Part shown: in pieces, positions 9,815-18,537 of the stretch | Layout of the letters: every line of letters begins with the position of its first letter | Numbering within the stretch: the first letter of the stretch is position 1 | Assembly: GCA_013822685.1 (NCBI GenBank) | Contig: PNKV01000024.1 | Span: forward strand, 1 to 56,529 | Source of the DNA: Leptothrix sp. (in: b-proteobacteria) | GTDB taxonomy: Bacteria; Pseudomonadota; Gammaproteobacteria; Burkholderiales; Burkholderiaceae_C | Length of the DNA stretch: 56,529 nucleotides | Direction: 5' to 3' | Translations under genes and position numbers: made by a program | Notes under the pieces: generated by a model | The model's input: the letters and a program-made list of their open reading frames with translations, nothing else | Database searches by the model: none | What the model was told of the DNA's origin: nothing

Positions 9815-10291
9815 ATGCTTATTAAAACAAACAGGATGATGTGGCTGACCAGTGGTCTTCTGGCTTTGTCGTTAGTCGGTTGTGCTGCAGCGCCTCGAAA
9901 CACCGGGCCAAAGAAGGTGCCGGCGTCGGTGGGCGTTGTGAATCACACCGATCGGTATATTTACTTCGCCTCAGTTGACGGCGCAGGTGGTGGAAACATG
10001 AGTGAGTACGGCGCGGGTAACGCCGGCATGTGTTGCGCTCTCATCCCTGAGGTCTGGTATCCCGGCATGAAGGTCACTGTCCGCTGGGATATGCCTGTGG
10101 GCATTCAGCACGTCGATAAAGAAAAGGTGGTGGAAGTTGAGCGGTATGAAGAGACAGGCTCAATCTACATTCATATCTTCCAAGACGACGAAGTGAAGGT
10201 CGTGGTCTCACCTTATGCAAGTTGGAGTCCTCGTCACCCTATTCCTGCGCCGATCAAGCCAACAGGTTGGAAGCGGAAGGCTGGCGCGTAA
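9815..10291 (+). CDS. DUF3304-like lipoprotein, probable immunity protein to the Tle1-like effector
   Basis: A 158-residue lipoprotein. The signal sequence ends in a lipobox LVGC (Cys about residue 23), predicting an outer- or inner-membrane-anchored periplasmic protein. The mature part has the pattern VGVVNHTDRYIYFASVDGAGGGN and MCCALIPEVWYPGMKVTVRWD, typical of DUF3304. Its gene lies 14 bp after the DUF4123 gene, and its stop overlaps the effector ATG by one base. Phospholipase effectors of the Tle families act on membranes from the periplasm and are neutralised by periplasmic, often lipid-anchored, proteins encoded next to them. The immunity role is therefore inferred from context. I chose the ATG at 9815 because it starts the signal peptide. 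Confidence 0.75.
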   Translation: MLIKTNRMMWLTSGLLALSLVGCAAAPRNTGPKKVPASVGVVNHTDRYIYFASVDGAGGGNMSEYGAGNAGMCCALIPEVWYPGMKVTVRWDMPVGIQHVDKEKVVEVERYEETGSIYIHIFQDDEVKVVVSPYASWSPRHPIPAPIKPTGWKRKAGA

Positions 10292-12528
10292 TGGCCGAGC
10301 AGATGCAAGCTCCTCCCAAAGCCGCGCCTTATCATCCGACGGATAGCGCACTCAAGTTGACAACCAAAGCTGATGCACTCAGCTTTTTGTCGGCATGTGT
10401 GGATGACAACGGCAGGCCTTGTAGCATCCCGGTTCAGGTGGGATTGTTCTTTGACGGCACTAACAACAATCTGGAGCGCGACCTCAAAGGTAGGCGCATT
10501 GCTGTACCGCTCTCAGACATGAAGCGCCGGAAGCTGGAGGCAAAGGCGAGAGCTGAAGGCAAGGCAGTTAGCTCTGTTGAACCACCAACGCCAAAGCAAA
10601 AGTCTCCGTTACCGTCCAGTGAAGTGAGTCACAGCAATGTGGCTCGTCTGCACCAAGCCTTTCCAGATGCAAAAGGCGCTGCCGGCTATTACCGCTATTA
10701 CATTCCGGGTGTCGGCACAGCTTTCCCGGAAATCGGGGAGCCCACTGAAAGTGCAGGAGGTAAAGCCTTTGCCAAAGGTGGACTGGCGAGAATCATTTGG
10801 GGTATTTTCCAGGCTTTGAATGCCATCTACCTGACCATAAAGGAAGGCACGCCAATCTACAAAGACGAGAAGGTTGGGGAGCTCGTGCAAGCCTATGGCC
10901 GAGAAGTCGGCCGGGTGGCTAATGGACATCAGCGTGACGGCAAACGTGTCACCCACGAGGATTGGTTTGCACCGCATGTAGATAAAATCAAGGCGGCCTT
11001 GAAAGAGAAACCCAAACCTGCAATACCGTCGGTAAAGGTGTCTGTGTTTGGTTTCTCCCGGGGCGGTGCGGAAGCCGTGGCGTTCTGCCACTTGTTTGAC
11101 AAGCTTTTGGAAGGGGGATGCTTGGCGGGCATCAAGGCCGGGATCAATTTCTTGGGTGTCTTTGATGTGGTGGCATCCGTGGGCGGCTCGGCCTCTGTGG
11201 CCAAAACCTTGCCCATGCCTGGGGCCATCTTTGACGGACATTGGTCCTGGGCCAATTATGTGGATGAGCCATTGCCAGGCTGTGTCACCAACGGAGTGCA
11301 CCTCATTGCCGCGCATGAAATGCGGATGAACTTTCCGGTGACCCGTCAGAGCGGCCGTGGCATGCAAGAGTTCCTCTATCCGGGTTCTCACTCGGATGTG
11401 GGTGGAGGCTATGCCCCCAATGAGCAGGGAAAGGCGCGAGGGGGGCAAGGCAGCTTGCTGTCGCAGATTCCGCTTGCGCACATGTACTTGGCTGCTCGCG
11501 AGGCCGGTGTGCCGCTGCTTCCCTACAGTGAAATGGCTTCCACAGACCGAGGGGACTTCGAAGTCGACGCCAACCTGGCCAGCGCCTGGAATGCCTATGC
11601 CAAAGAATTGGGCAACGGCGGCGTGCTCAAGTCCCACATGGGTCTCTTCTACAGGTGGAAAGCCATGCGCCTGACCACCTTGGAAAGCACCGCCAACTTC
11701 CAGGCCGGCAGTGAGCAGGACAAGGAAGACTTGTCATCCGCCAACCGGTTGCTGGTTGGTGACTTGGAATTGCTACGCCACCGCAAATCCACCCACGGGC
11801 AGCATCACGACCATGGTCATTCGAACCAACCGGAGTTTGGCTCGGAATACCGCTACAAAGCTAATCAGTGGCAGGTGATTCGTGCCAACTCGCACACCTC
11901 GCTCGACGAGTGGGAAACGTTCGCACTGAGCCACTTTGAAAATCCTGAGCCTTTGCCCGATGACGTGGCCCGGTTTTTTGACGACCATGTTCACGACTCC
12001 TTTGCAACTTTCTACATGGCTGGCGAAGTGACCGAGTTTGACAAGCGTAGCCGCGTCGAGAGGGTGATGGATCAGGACCCGTCTGAACTCAAAGGCTTTG
12101 ACAAAAAGATCCACCAGAAGACCACCAAGGTGCACCACGCCCAAGCCAAGCAAGCGCGGGGTGAGGAGTTGACGGCTGAAGAGACGGCCTTGATCAAGGA
12201 GGCGGAGTACAGCACACCCTATCCCGTCATGAAGGATGAAGACGCCAGTGACCTGTTGAGCTGGGGTGATGAGATGGCCGTTCGCACCCAGTCGGGAACG
12301 CGCAGAGAAGGCGGTGGTTACCTCGTCCGGCGTGGCTATTACCCGCACAGTGGCTTCTTCATTCGGCGCAGCGTGCACGAGGATGAGTTGCGCAAGGCTG
12401 CCCCAAAGCGCGTCCAGAAAGTCGAGCATGAAAGCAGTGCGCCTGCGGTGTACGAATGGAGTAACCACCTGACCAAGGACATCGCTGAAGCTCGCAAGGA
12501 ACAAGAAGAACTTGTTCGGCTTAATTAA
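10291..12528 (+). CDS. Tle1-like T6SS phospholipase effector (DUF2235)
   Basis: A 745-residue DUF2235 alpha/beta hydrolase, the family that includes Tle1 antibacterial phospholipases. Visible motifs are FFDGTNNN (53-60), the nucleophile elbow GFSRG with Ser256, and SHSDVGGGY (about 367-375), which supplies the catalytic-type Asp. There is no signal peptide, as expected for T6SS cargo. The region after about residue 480 is charged, rich in His and Lys, and not recognisable. The ATG at 10291 overlaps the lipoprotein stop (TAATG). A sampled line in this gene (10561-10620) is 50% GC, against 75% for a line in vgrG (6061-6120). This is consistent with exchange of effector cassettes behind a conserved vgrG. 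Confidence 0.85.
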   Translation: MAEQMQAPPKAAPYHPTDSALKLTTKADALSFLSACVDDNGRPCSIPVQVGLFFDGTNNNLERDLKGRRIAVPLSDMKRRKLEAKARAEGKAVSSVEPPTPKQKSPLPSSEVSHSNVARLHQAFPDAKGAAGYYRYYIPGVGTAFPEIGEPTESAGGKAFAKGGLARIIWGIFQALNAIYLTIKEGTPIYKDEKVGELVQAYGREVGRVANGHQRDGKRVTHEDWFAPHVDKIKAALKEKPKPAIPSVKVSVFGFSRGGAEAVAFCHLFDKLLEGGCLAGIKAGINFLGVFDVVASVGGSASVAKTLPMPGAIFDGHWSWANYVDEPLPGCVTNGVHLIAAHEMRMNFPVTRQSGRGMQEFLYPGSHSDVGGGYAPNEQGKARGGQGSLLSQIPLAHMYLAAREAGVPLLPYSEMASTDRGDFEVDANLASAWNAYAKELGNGGVLKSHMGLFYRWKAMRLTTLESTANFQAGSEQDKEDLSSANRLLVGDLELLRHRKSTHGQHHDHGHSNQPEFGSEYRYKANQWQVIRANSHTSLDEWETFALSHFENPEPLPDDVARFFDDHVHDSFATFYMAGEVTEFDKRSRVERVMDQDPSELKGFDKKIHQKTTKVHHAQAKQARGEELTAEETALIKEAEYSTPYPVMKDEDASDLLSWGDEMAVRTQSGTRREGGGYLVRRGYYPHSGFFIRRSVHEDELRKAAPKRVQKVEHESSAPAVYEWSNHLTKDIAEARKEQEELVRLN

Positions 12529-12721
12529 CGCCACAGTCCACCCGTGAAGTGAGTTGACGTTGGGGTTTGGGCAGCAGAACCACCACCTGTGACTAAACGC
12601 ACGCAACCGCCCAGATTCGCTGTGCATGGCCGCTGCTCCGCCGCAAGCTGCTTGAAGTTCTGGTCCCCTTGTGCCGATAAGGGATGAAAGCCCTGCCCCC
12701 CTTCACAAGGACCACAACGAC

Positions 12722-14821
12722 ATGCCAGCCCTCGTTCATCGGGACGTGCTGACCGCTGCGCCCCCTGGCAGCGACGATTGCCTGCGCGCCGCTCAGCACC
12801 TGATGGAGGTCGGTTTCATCCGGTGGGATGGCGCAAGCGATGCCCTGCATGTGTCGCCCGAAGCGCGTGCCATGCTGGGCCATGGTCTGGACGACGAGAT
12901 GACTGTGGCCCACTTGCTGAGCCTGATCGGCGCATCGGATGCGGCCCGCGTCCATGGCCTGTGGTCCGAGGCTTTGGCGCAAGGCCACACCACGGTGGAC
13001 GCAGAATTCGCGGCCCTGTTGCGCGATGGGTCGGCGCGGCGCCTGCGCGGCGTGGCCTTGCTCGAATACGCCACTGATGGCAGTTTGCTCCACGGCACCA
13101 TTGGCTTGCAGGACATGAGCGCGCAACAGGCCGTGCTGCAGGCGCTGTCCGACAGCGAGGCGCGGCTGGAAGAGATCCAGGAGATTGCCCACTTCGGTTG
13201 TTGGGAATGGGATTACACCCGCCAGCAGGCGCGCTTTGCGGCCGAGACCCTGCGCATGCTGCGCCGGCCCATGGACTGGGCGCCCGGCATGCAAGATCTG
13301 ATGGAGCTGGTGCCTGAAGACCAACGCAACTGGGTGGTCGAGCAGTACGTGAAGGCCTTCGCCGAGAAGGTGGAGACCTTGCGTTACGAGGTGCGCCACG
13401 TTGAAGACGACGGCACCCGGGACCTGCACACGGTGGCGCGCATCAGCTATGACGCGCACGGCCACCCCAAACGCCTGCTGGCCACGGTTCAAGACATCAC
13501 CGAGCTGAAGACCTACCGGCGCCAATTGCATTCCTTGTCTTTCTTCGACCCCCTGACCGAGCTGCCCAACCGCGCCTTGTTCGTGGACCGGCTCAACCAG
13601 GCCTTGATCGATGCCTCCTGGCATCACCAGCAAGTGGGCTCATTGCTGCTGGACCTGGACCGCTTCAAGGACATCAACGATTCGCTGGGCCACGGTGCGG
13701 GCGATGACTTGCTCAAGCAGGCCGCGCAGCGCTTGCGCCAGGTGCTGCGCGACTACGACACCATCGCTCGCCTGGGCGGTGACGAGTTCGCCGTGGTGCT
13801 GCCCGACGTGCGCCATGCCACCGACATGGGCAGCATCGCCAGCAAGGTGATCAGTGCCTTCAAGGCGCCCTTCACGGTGAGCGGCCAGGAAGTGTTTGTC
13901 ACGGCCAGCATTGGCGGCGCGCTCTACCCCAGCGATGCGCAGGATGCCAACCAGTTGCTGCAGCATGCCGACGCCGCCCTGTACCACGCCAAGGGCAAGG
14001 GCCGCAACAACTTCCAGTTCTATTCCAGCGACTTGACGGCGCAGGCCTCGGCGCGCCTGACCATGGAAAGCGAGCTGCACAAGGCCTTGGAGCGAGACGA
14101 GCTGGAGCTGCACTACCAGCCCAAGTTCGACCTGCCTTCGGGCCGCTTGGTAGGTGCCGAGGCCTTGATGCGCTGGAATCACCCCGAGCGTGGCCAGGTG
14201 CCGCCCGTGCAGTTCATCCCGCTGGCCGAAGACACCGGCCTGATCGTGCCGATGGGCGCCTGGGCCTTGCGCGCTGCCTGCGTGGCCGCCGCCGATTGGA
14301 ACCGCCGCAGCAGCCATCCCTTGAAGATCGCGGTGAACCTGTCGGCGCGGCAGTTCGCGGGTGGCGAGCTGGTCAGCACCGTGCGCGAGGCTTTGCAAGC
14401 CGCCCATTGCCAGCCGCAGTGGCTTGAGTTGGAGATCACAGAAAGCCTGCTGCTGGATGGCCGCGACGAGATCCGTGGCGTGCTGGAGGAGCTGTCGCAA
14501 CTGGGCATCACCATCGCCATTGATGACTTTGGCACGGGCTACTCGGCGCTGAGTTACCTGACGCGCTTTCCGGTGCAGATCCTGAAGATCGACCGGGCCT
14601 TCATCAAGGAGCTGCCCTCGCACCAGGGCAATGCCGAGCAACTGGTCAAGGCGATCGTGTCGCTGGGCCAGAGCCTCAACATGGCGCTGGTGGCCGAAGG
14701 GGTCGAAACAAGAGAGCAGGCCGACTACCTGAGCGGCCTGGGCTGCGAGGTGGTGCAGGGCTTCCTATTTGGCAAGCCGGTCACGCAGTCGGCCTTTGAG
14801 CAATGGGTGCACGCGGCCTGA
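12722..14821 (+). CDS. PAS-GGDEF-EAL cyclic-di-GMP signalling protein
   Basis: A 699-residue cytosolic protein without membrane segments. It has two PAS-like regions (about 20-130 and 155-265, the second with EIAHFGCWEWDY), a GGDEF domain with intact GGDEF at 352-356, and an EAL domain with EAL at 480-482 and DDFGTGYSALSYL. An RxxD inhibitory site (R343-D346) sits five residues before GGDEF. Both diguanylate cyclase and phosphodiesterase signatures are intact, so it may act in either direction under PAS control. I prefer the ATG at 12722, with AAGGA 10 nt upstream, over an earlier GTG at 12671. The gene is monocistronic in appearance. The signal sensed is unknown. Confidence 0.9.
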   Translation: MPALVHRDVLTAAPPGSDDCLRAAQHLMEVGFIRWDGASDALHVSPEARAMLGHGLDDEMTVAHLLSLIGASDAARVHGLWSEALAQGHTTVDAEFAALLRDGSARRLRGVALLEYATDGSLLHGTIGLQDMSAQQAVLQALSDSEARLEEIQEIAHFGCWEWDYTRQQARFAAETLRMLRRPMDWAPGMQDLMELVPEDQRNWVVEQYVKAFAEKVETLRYEVRHVEDDGTRDLHTVARISYDAHGHPKRLLATVQDITELKTYRRQLHSLSFFDPLTELPNRALFVDRLNQALIDASWHHQQVGSLLLDLDRFKDINDSLGHGAGDDLLKQAAQRLRQVLRDYDTIARLGGDEFAVVLPDVRHATDMGSIASKVISAFKAPFTVSGQEVFVTASIGGALYPSDAQDANQLLQHADAALYHAKGKGRNNFQFYSSDLTAQASARLTMESELHKALERDELELHYQPKFDLPSGRLVGAEALMRWNHPERGQVPPVQFIPLAEDTGLIVPMGAWALRAACVAAADWNRRSSHPLKIAVNLSARQFAGGELVSTVREALQAAHCQPQWLELEITESLLLDGRDEIRGVLEELSQLGITIAIDDFGTGYSALSYLTRFPVQILKIDRAFIKELPSHQGNAEQLVKAIVSLGQSLNMALVAEGVETREQADYLSGLGCEVVQGFLFGKPVTQSAFEQWVHAA

Positions 14822-14914
14822 GGTCTTGAGCGCCCGCACTTGGCTTGTGCGTGGATTTGGTCAACACTCAAGTGGCGATCGATCACACAAAACATTCAGG
14901 TCAGGAGCCCCCTC

Positions 14915-15376
14915 ATGGACGATCCCTTTCGCCGTGCCACCTTTGCGTCGGCGGTTTATTACAAAGACCCGTTCGCCGCTTTGGATTGGCTTGAAAAAGC
15001 CTTCGGCTTTGAGCGCACCATGGTCATCACCGATGCCGAGGGCCACCTGGGCCATTCGGAAATGCGCTTTGGCGATGGCCACGTGATGATCGGCCCGGCC
15101 TGGAACGAAACCACCGACAGCCCCCTGGCGCTGGAGGGCAAGAACACGCAGTCGGTGCATGTTCATTTGCAGTCTGGCCTGGATGCCCATTGCGCGCGGG
15201 CCCGCGCGGCCGGCGCCACCATCGTGCGCGAGCCGGCGGACCAGTTCTATGGCGACCGGGTTTACTCAGCGGCCGACCCGGAAGGGCATGTCTGGTCGTT
15301 TAGCCAAACCGTGCGCCAAGTCAGCCGCGAAGAGGCCGAGCAGCTCAGCGGTTTGAAGATCGAAGGCTGGGTCTGA
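14915..15376 (+). CDS. VOC (glyoxalase/bleomycin-resistance fold) family protein
   Basis: A 153-residue protein of one vicinal-oxygen-chelate module pair: ASAVYYKDPFAALDWLEKAFGFE near the start, GHSEMRFGDGHVMIG in the middle, and DPEGHVWSFSQ near the end, similar to the YhdH/PhnB-like VOC proteins. There is no signal peptide. VOC proteins range from metalloenzymes to drug-binding proteins, and the substrate cannot be read from the sequence. The ATG at 14915 follows CAGGAG. Its 3' end converges with the LysR gene. Confidence 0.8.
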   Translation: MDDPFRRATFASAVYYKDPFAALDWLEKAFGFERTMVITDAEGHLGHSEMRFGDGHVMIGPAWNETTDSPLALEGKNTQSVHVHLQSGLDAHCARARAAGATIVREPADQFYGDRVYSAADPEGHVWSFSQTVRQVSREEAEQLSGLKIEGWV

Positions 15377-15378
15377 GG

Positions 15379-15396
15379 CGCCTGACGGCTCAGGCG
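15379..15396. terminator. Hairpin between the convergent VOC and lysR genes
   Basis: CGCCTGA (15379-15385) and TCAGGCG (15390-15396) form a perfect 7-bp stem with a 4-nt loop, just after the VOC stop and overlapping the lysR stop. There is no clear T-run, so its strength as a terminator is uncertain. Confidence 0.4.
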
Positions 15397-16352
15397 GCCG
15401 TGAGCAAGGGCTTGCGTTTGGCCACCATGGCCAGCGAGCATTTTTGCTGGATCAGGTCATGTGTGGCGAACAGCTCGGCGATCCAGTCCACGAAGACTCG
15501 CAGCTTGTTGCTCAGGTGCCGGTTGGGCGGGTAGACCACGTAGACGGGCCGGGGGCCTGAGCACCAGTCCATCAGGATCGGGTCCAGCGCGCCGCTGCTG
15601 ATGTGGTCCTGCACCAGGAAGGTCAGCGCCTGCATCACGCCCAGGCCCGCCAGGCCGGCGGCCACGTAGGCGTTGGAATCGTTCAGCGAGATCAGGTGCT
15701 TGCCTTGCACCTCGTGGGTCTCGCCGTCCTTGTTCAGCTCGATGGGCTTGAGCTGGCCCGTGCGCGGCATGGTGTAGCGCACGATGGTGTGGTTTTCTTC
15801 CAGGTCGCGCGGGTGCGTGGGCGTGCCGTGGCGCTTGAGGTAATCGGGCGTGGCGCACATCACCAAGTAGACATCGCCTATGCGCCGGGCCACCAGGGAT
15901 TGGTCGGTCAGCTCGCCGCCGCGCACCACGCAATCGATGTTCTCGCCCACCATGTCCACCGGCCGGTCGCTCACGCCCAGGTCCAGCTGGATGTCGGGGT
16001 AGCGGGCGTGGAAATCGGGCAATGACGGGATGATGACGGCCAGGCCCAGTGAGGCGGGCACGTCCACGCGCAGGCGCCCGCGCGGGTTGGCTTTGGCGTG
16101 CGACATGCTGGATTCGAGTTCGTCCAGCTCGCCGAGCAAACGCGTGGCGCGGTCGTAGTAGGCGGCGCCATCAGGCGTGACGGTGACGCGGCGCGTCGTG
16201 CGGTGCAGCAGCTTGGTCTGCAGCTCGGTCTCCAGCGTCTGGATCAGGCGCGTGACCGTGGGCTTGGGCAGGTCCATGGAATCGGCCGCCTTGGTGAAGG
16301 TGCCTGCCTCCACCACCCGCACAAAGGTTTGCATGGCTAGAAATTTGTCCAT
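15390..16352 (-). CDS. LysR-family regulator, probable CeoR-like regulator of the efflux operon
   Basis: A 320-residue LysR-type transcription factor. The N-terminal winged helix-turn-helix covers about residues 1-60 (FVRVVEAGTFTKAADSMDLPKPTVTRLIQTLE). The ligand-binding domain covers about 90-295 (GRLRVDVPASLG). It is divergent from the lipase-like/RND operon, the same order as ceoR-llpE-ceoA-ceoB-opcM of Burkholderia cenocepacia. It is therefore the likely activator of that operon, possibly responding to salicylate-like compounds. The ligand is an inference from synteny only. A candidate operator lies in the shared promoter region. Confidence 0.85.
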   Translation of the reverse strand: MDKFLAMQTFVRVVEAGTFTKAADSMDLPKPTVTRLIQTLETELQTKLLHRTTRRVTVTPDGAAYYDRATRLLGELDELESSMSHAKANPRGRLRVDVPASLGLAVIIPSLPDFHARYPDIQLDLGVSDRPVDMVGENIDCVVRGGELTDQSLVARRIGDVYLVMCATPDYLKRHGTPTHPRDLEENHTIVRYTMPRTGQLKPIELNKDGETHEVQGKHLISLNDSNAYVAAGLAGLGVMQALTFLVQDHISSGALDPILMDWCSGPRPVYVVYPPNRHLSNKLRVFVDWIAELFATHDLIQQKCSLAMVAKRKPLLTAA

Positions 16353-16399
16353 GGGCCTGATTGTTGTCTCAACTGAAATAAAGCATGAGCGCCAGGGCT

Positions 16400-16428
16400 A
16401 TTTATTGGTGAGCCTTAAGTGAATAAAT
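16400..16428. promoter_or_regulatory. Candidate LysR operator between lysR and the efflux operon
   Basis: ATTTATT (16400-16406) and AATAAAT (16422-16428) are perfect inverted arms around 15 nt in the 125-bp divergent intergenic region. AT-rich dyads of this spacing are typical LysR-family recognition sites. The position, 50 bp before the operon's first start, suits an activator site. Confidence 0.5.
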
Positions 16429-16477
16429 TCTGCTGCATCGCAACATCGTGCAGGGGCCATCGAGGTGGCCGCGGAAG

Positions 16478-17302
16478 ATGGTCACTCAACCCACCGAGAT
16501 CAACGTTCTGGACCAAGCCATGGCCGTGCGCTTTTACGGCGCCCGGCCCAAGGTGGGTGCCGTGCCTTTGGTGGTGCACTTCCACGGCGGTGCCTTTGTG
16601 CAAGGCGGGCTGGACAGCGGCTCGGCCATCGCGCGGCTGATCGCCGAGGCGGGTGCGGTGGTGGTCTCGCTGGACTACCCCTTGGCGCCTGCCCACCCGT
16701 TTCCGCAGGCGGCCGAGCAAGGCTACGCGGCGCTGCAATGGGCCTACAAGCACCGCGGCAAGCTGGCCGGTGACAAGGCCCCCGTGTTTGTGGCCGGCGA
16801 AGAAGCCGGGGGCAACCTGGCCGCGGCGGTGACGCTGATGGTGCGTGACCAGCGCCAGCCCCCGCTGGCCGGTCAGATCCTGCTGTCGCCGATGCTGAAC
16901 CCCTGCCTGGGCACGGCCTCGTTGCGCGCCGCTGAGGCCGGGGCCAAGGGCTGCCGCTGGGCCGATGGCTGGAAGCAGTATTTGTCGCAGGTGGGCGATT
17001 GCACCCACCCCTATGCCGCGCCTGGCCCATCGCTGCGTCTGGGCGAATTGCCGCCCACCTTGCTGCTGACGGCGGGTGACGACCCTTTCAAAGACGAGTC
17101 GCTGGACTACGCCCGGCGCCTGCGCGCGGCCGGCGTGAAGGTCAAGGACGCTGTGCTGCCCGCGCCCACTGGCTGGCCCTGCAGCTGCATGAACCCCGAC
17201 AGCCACGAGGCCCCTTGGGCCCAGAGCGTGCGCGAGCACGTCCAACAGTTTTTCGCCTCATCCAACGCATCTGCATCTGCTCCAAAGGGAATCCCATCAT
17301 GA
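16478..17302 (+). CDS. Lipase-like alpha/beta-hydrolase fold protein (LlpE-like), catalytic serine absent
   Basis: A 274-residue protein of the hormone-sensitive-lipase type. It keeps the oxyanion-hole HGG (36-38, within HFHGGAF) and the LDYPLAPAHPFP stretch. The nucleophile elbow, normally GDSAGG, reads GEEAGG (107-112), so the expected serine position 109 is Glu. The usual C-terminal catalytic His region is also altered (PTGWPCSCMNP). The protein is thus probably not a conventional esterase. It is the first gene of the efflux operon and ends in an ATGA overlap with the adaptor gene. The same position is held by llpE in the B. cenocepacia ceo operon. I chose the ATG at 16478, preceded by GAGG; a GTG at 16448 is possible. 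Confidence 0.75.
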   Translation: MVTQPTEINVLDQAMAVRFYGARPKVGAVPLVVHFHGGAFVQGGLDSGSAIARLIAEAGAVVVSLDYPLAPAHPFPQAAEQGYAALQWAYKHRGKLAGDKAPVFVAGEEAGGNLAAAVTLMVRDQRQPPLAGQILLSPMLNPCLGTASLRAAEAGAKGCRWADGWKQYLSQVGDCTHPYAAPGPSLRLGELPPTLLLTAGDDPFKDESLDYARRLRAAGVKVKDAVLPAPTGWPCSCMNPDSHEAPWAQSVREHVQQFFASSNASASAPKGIPS

Positions 17303-18525
17303 AGAACCGCATCAACGCACGTCCCTGGGCCATTGGCACCGTGGTCACCGCCCTCATTGCTGCATCGGCTGGCTATTTTGGTCTGCGTGCCCTGCCCGAT
17401 GCCAAGGCCAATGCGGCCGAAACCTCGGCCCAGCCACAGGCCACGCCCGTGTCCGTCGCCGTGGTCACGGCCTCGGATGTCGCGACCTGGGACGAGTTCT
17501 CGGGCCGCCTGGAAGCGGTCGAGCGGGTGGACGTTCGTTCGCGCGTGGCCGGCGCCATCCAGTCAGTGCACTTTCGCGAAGGCGCCATCGTCAAGTCGGG
17601 CGATCTGCTGATCACCATCGACCCCGCGCCCTACGCGGCCGAGGTGGACCGCGCCGAAGCGCAGGTGGTGTCGGCCCAGGCCCGCGCCACCTACGCCAAG
17701 AGCGACCAGGCCAGGGCCAAGCGCCTGCTGGACGAGCAGGCCATCGCCCAGCGCGAATACGACGAGCGCCTGAACACCCTGCACGAGGCCGATGCCAACC
17801 TGCGCGCCGCGCAAGCGGCCTTGAACACGGCCAAGCTGAGCTTGGGCTACACGCAAGTGCGCGCCCCGGTCAGTGGCCGTGTGGGCAAGCTGGAAGTGAC
17901 CGTGGGTAACCTGGTGGCGGCTGGCCCGGGTGCGCCGGTGCTGACCACGCTGGTCTCGGTCAGCCCGATCTATGCCAGCTTCGACGCCGACGAGCAGGTG
18001 GTGATGCACGCCCTGCGCGACCTGCCGGGCGGCGCCAGCGCACGCGCCAAGCTGGAAAGCATCCCTGTGCAGATCGGCACCGCGACGACCGATGGCACGC
18101 CGGTTGAAGGGCATCTGCAATTGATCGACAACCAGGTTGACGCCAAGAGCGGCACGGTGCGCGTGCGTGCCGTGTTCAACAACGCTGATGGCAGCCTGAT
18201 GCCCGGCCAGTTCGCCAAGGTGCGCATGGGCCAGACCAAGACGACCGGCGCCTTGCTGGTCAACGAGCGCGCCATTGGCACCGACCAGAGCAAGAAGTTC
18301 GTGATGGTGGTGGGGCCTGACAACAAGACCGCCTACCGCGAGGTGACCTTGGGCGCCGAGGCCAATGGCCTGCGCGTGGTCACCAGTGGCCTGAAGGCCA
18401 ATGAGCGCATCGTCGTCAATGGCCTGCAGCGCGTGCACCCGGGCTCGTTGGTCGCGCCGACCACGGTGCCGATGGACGCCAAGCCTGAGCTGCAAGCGCG
18501 CCAAGAAGGCAAGCCCCAAATCTAA
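17299..18525 (+). CDS. RND efflux periplasmic adaptor (MexE/CeoA-like)
   Basis: A 408-residue membrane-fusion protein linking the RND pump to its outer-membrane channel. It has an N-terminal membrane anchor/signal (about residues 9-30), a lipoyl-like half-motif (SRVAGAIQSVHFREGAIVKSGDLL), a coiled-coil hairpin (about 105-180, rich in Ala, Gln and Glu), the second lipoyl half (VRAPVSGRVGKLEV) and beta-barrel segments. It overlaps the lipase-like gene by 4 bp, has AAGGG upstream of ATG 17299, and lies 12 bp before the pump gene. The MexE/CeoA subgroup is suggested by the operon order; drug specificity is not predictable. Confidence 0.9.
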   Translation: MKNRINARPWAIGTVVTALIAASAGYFGLRALPDAKANAAETSAQPQATPVSVAVVTASDVATWDEFSGRLEAVERVDVRSRVAGAIQSVHFREGAIVKSGDLLITIDPAPYAAEVDRAEAQVVSAQARATYAKSDQARAKRLLDEQAIAQREYDERLNTLHEADANLRAAQAALNTAKLSLGYTQVRAPVSGRVGKLEVTVGNLVAAGPGAPVLTTLVSVSPIYASFDADEQVVMHALRDLPGGASARAKLESIPVQIGTATTDGTPVEGHLQLIDNQVDAKSGTVRVRAVFNNADGSLMPGQFAKVRMGQTKTTGALLVNERAIGTDQSKKFVMVVGPDNKTAYREVTLGAEANGLRVVTSGLKANERIVVNGLQRVHPGSLVAPTTVPMDAKPELQARQEGKPQI

Positions 18526-18537
18526 AAGAAGAACGCC

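Noticed and set aside
12529..12721. Possible terminator or small gene between the Tle1-like effector and the PAS-GGDEF-EAL gene
   Set aside because: No stem with a T-run and no short frame with a ribosome site could be found there.
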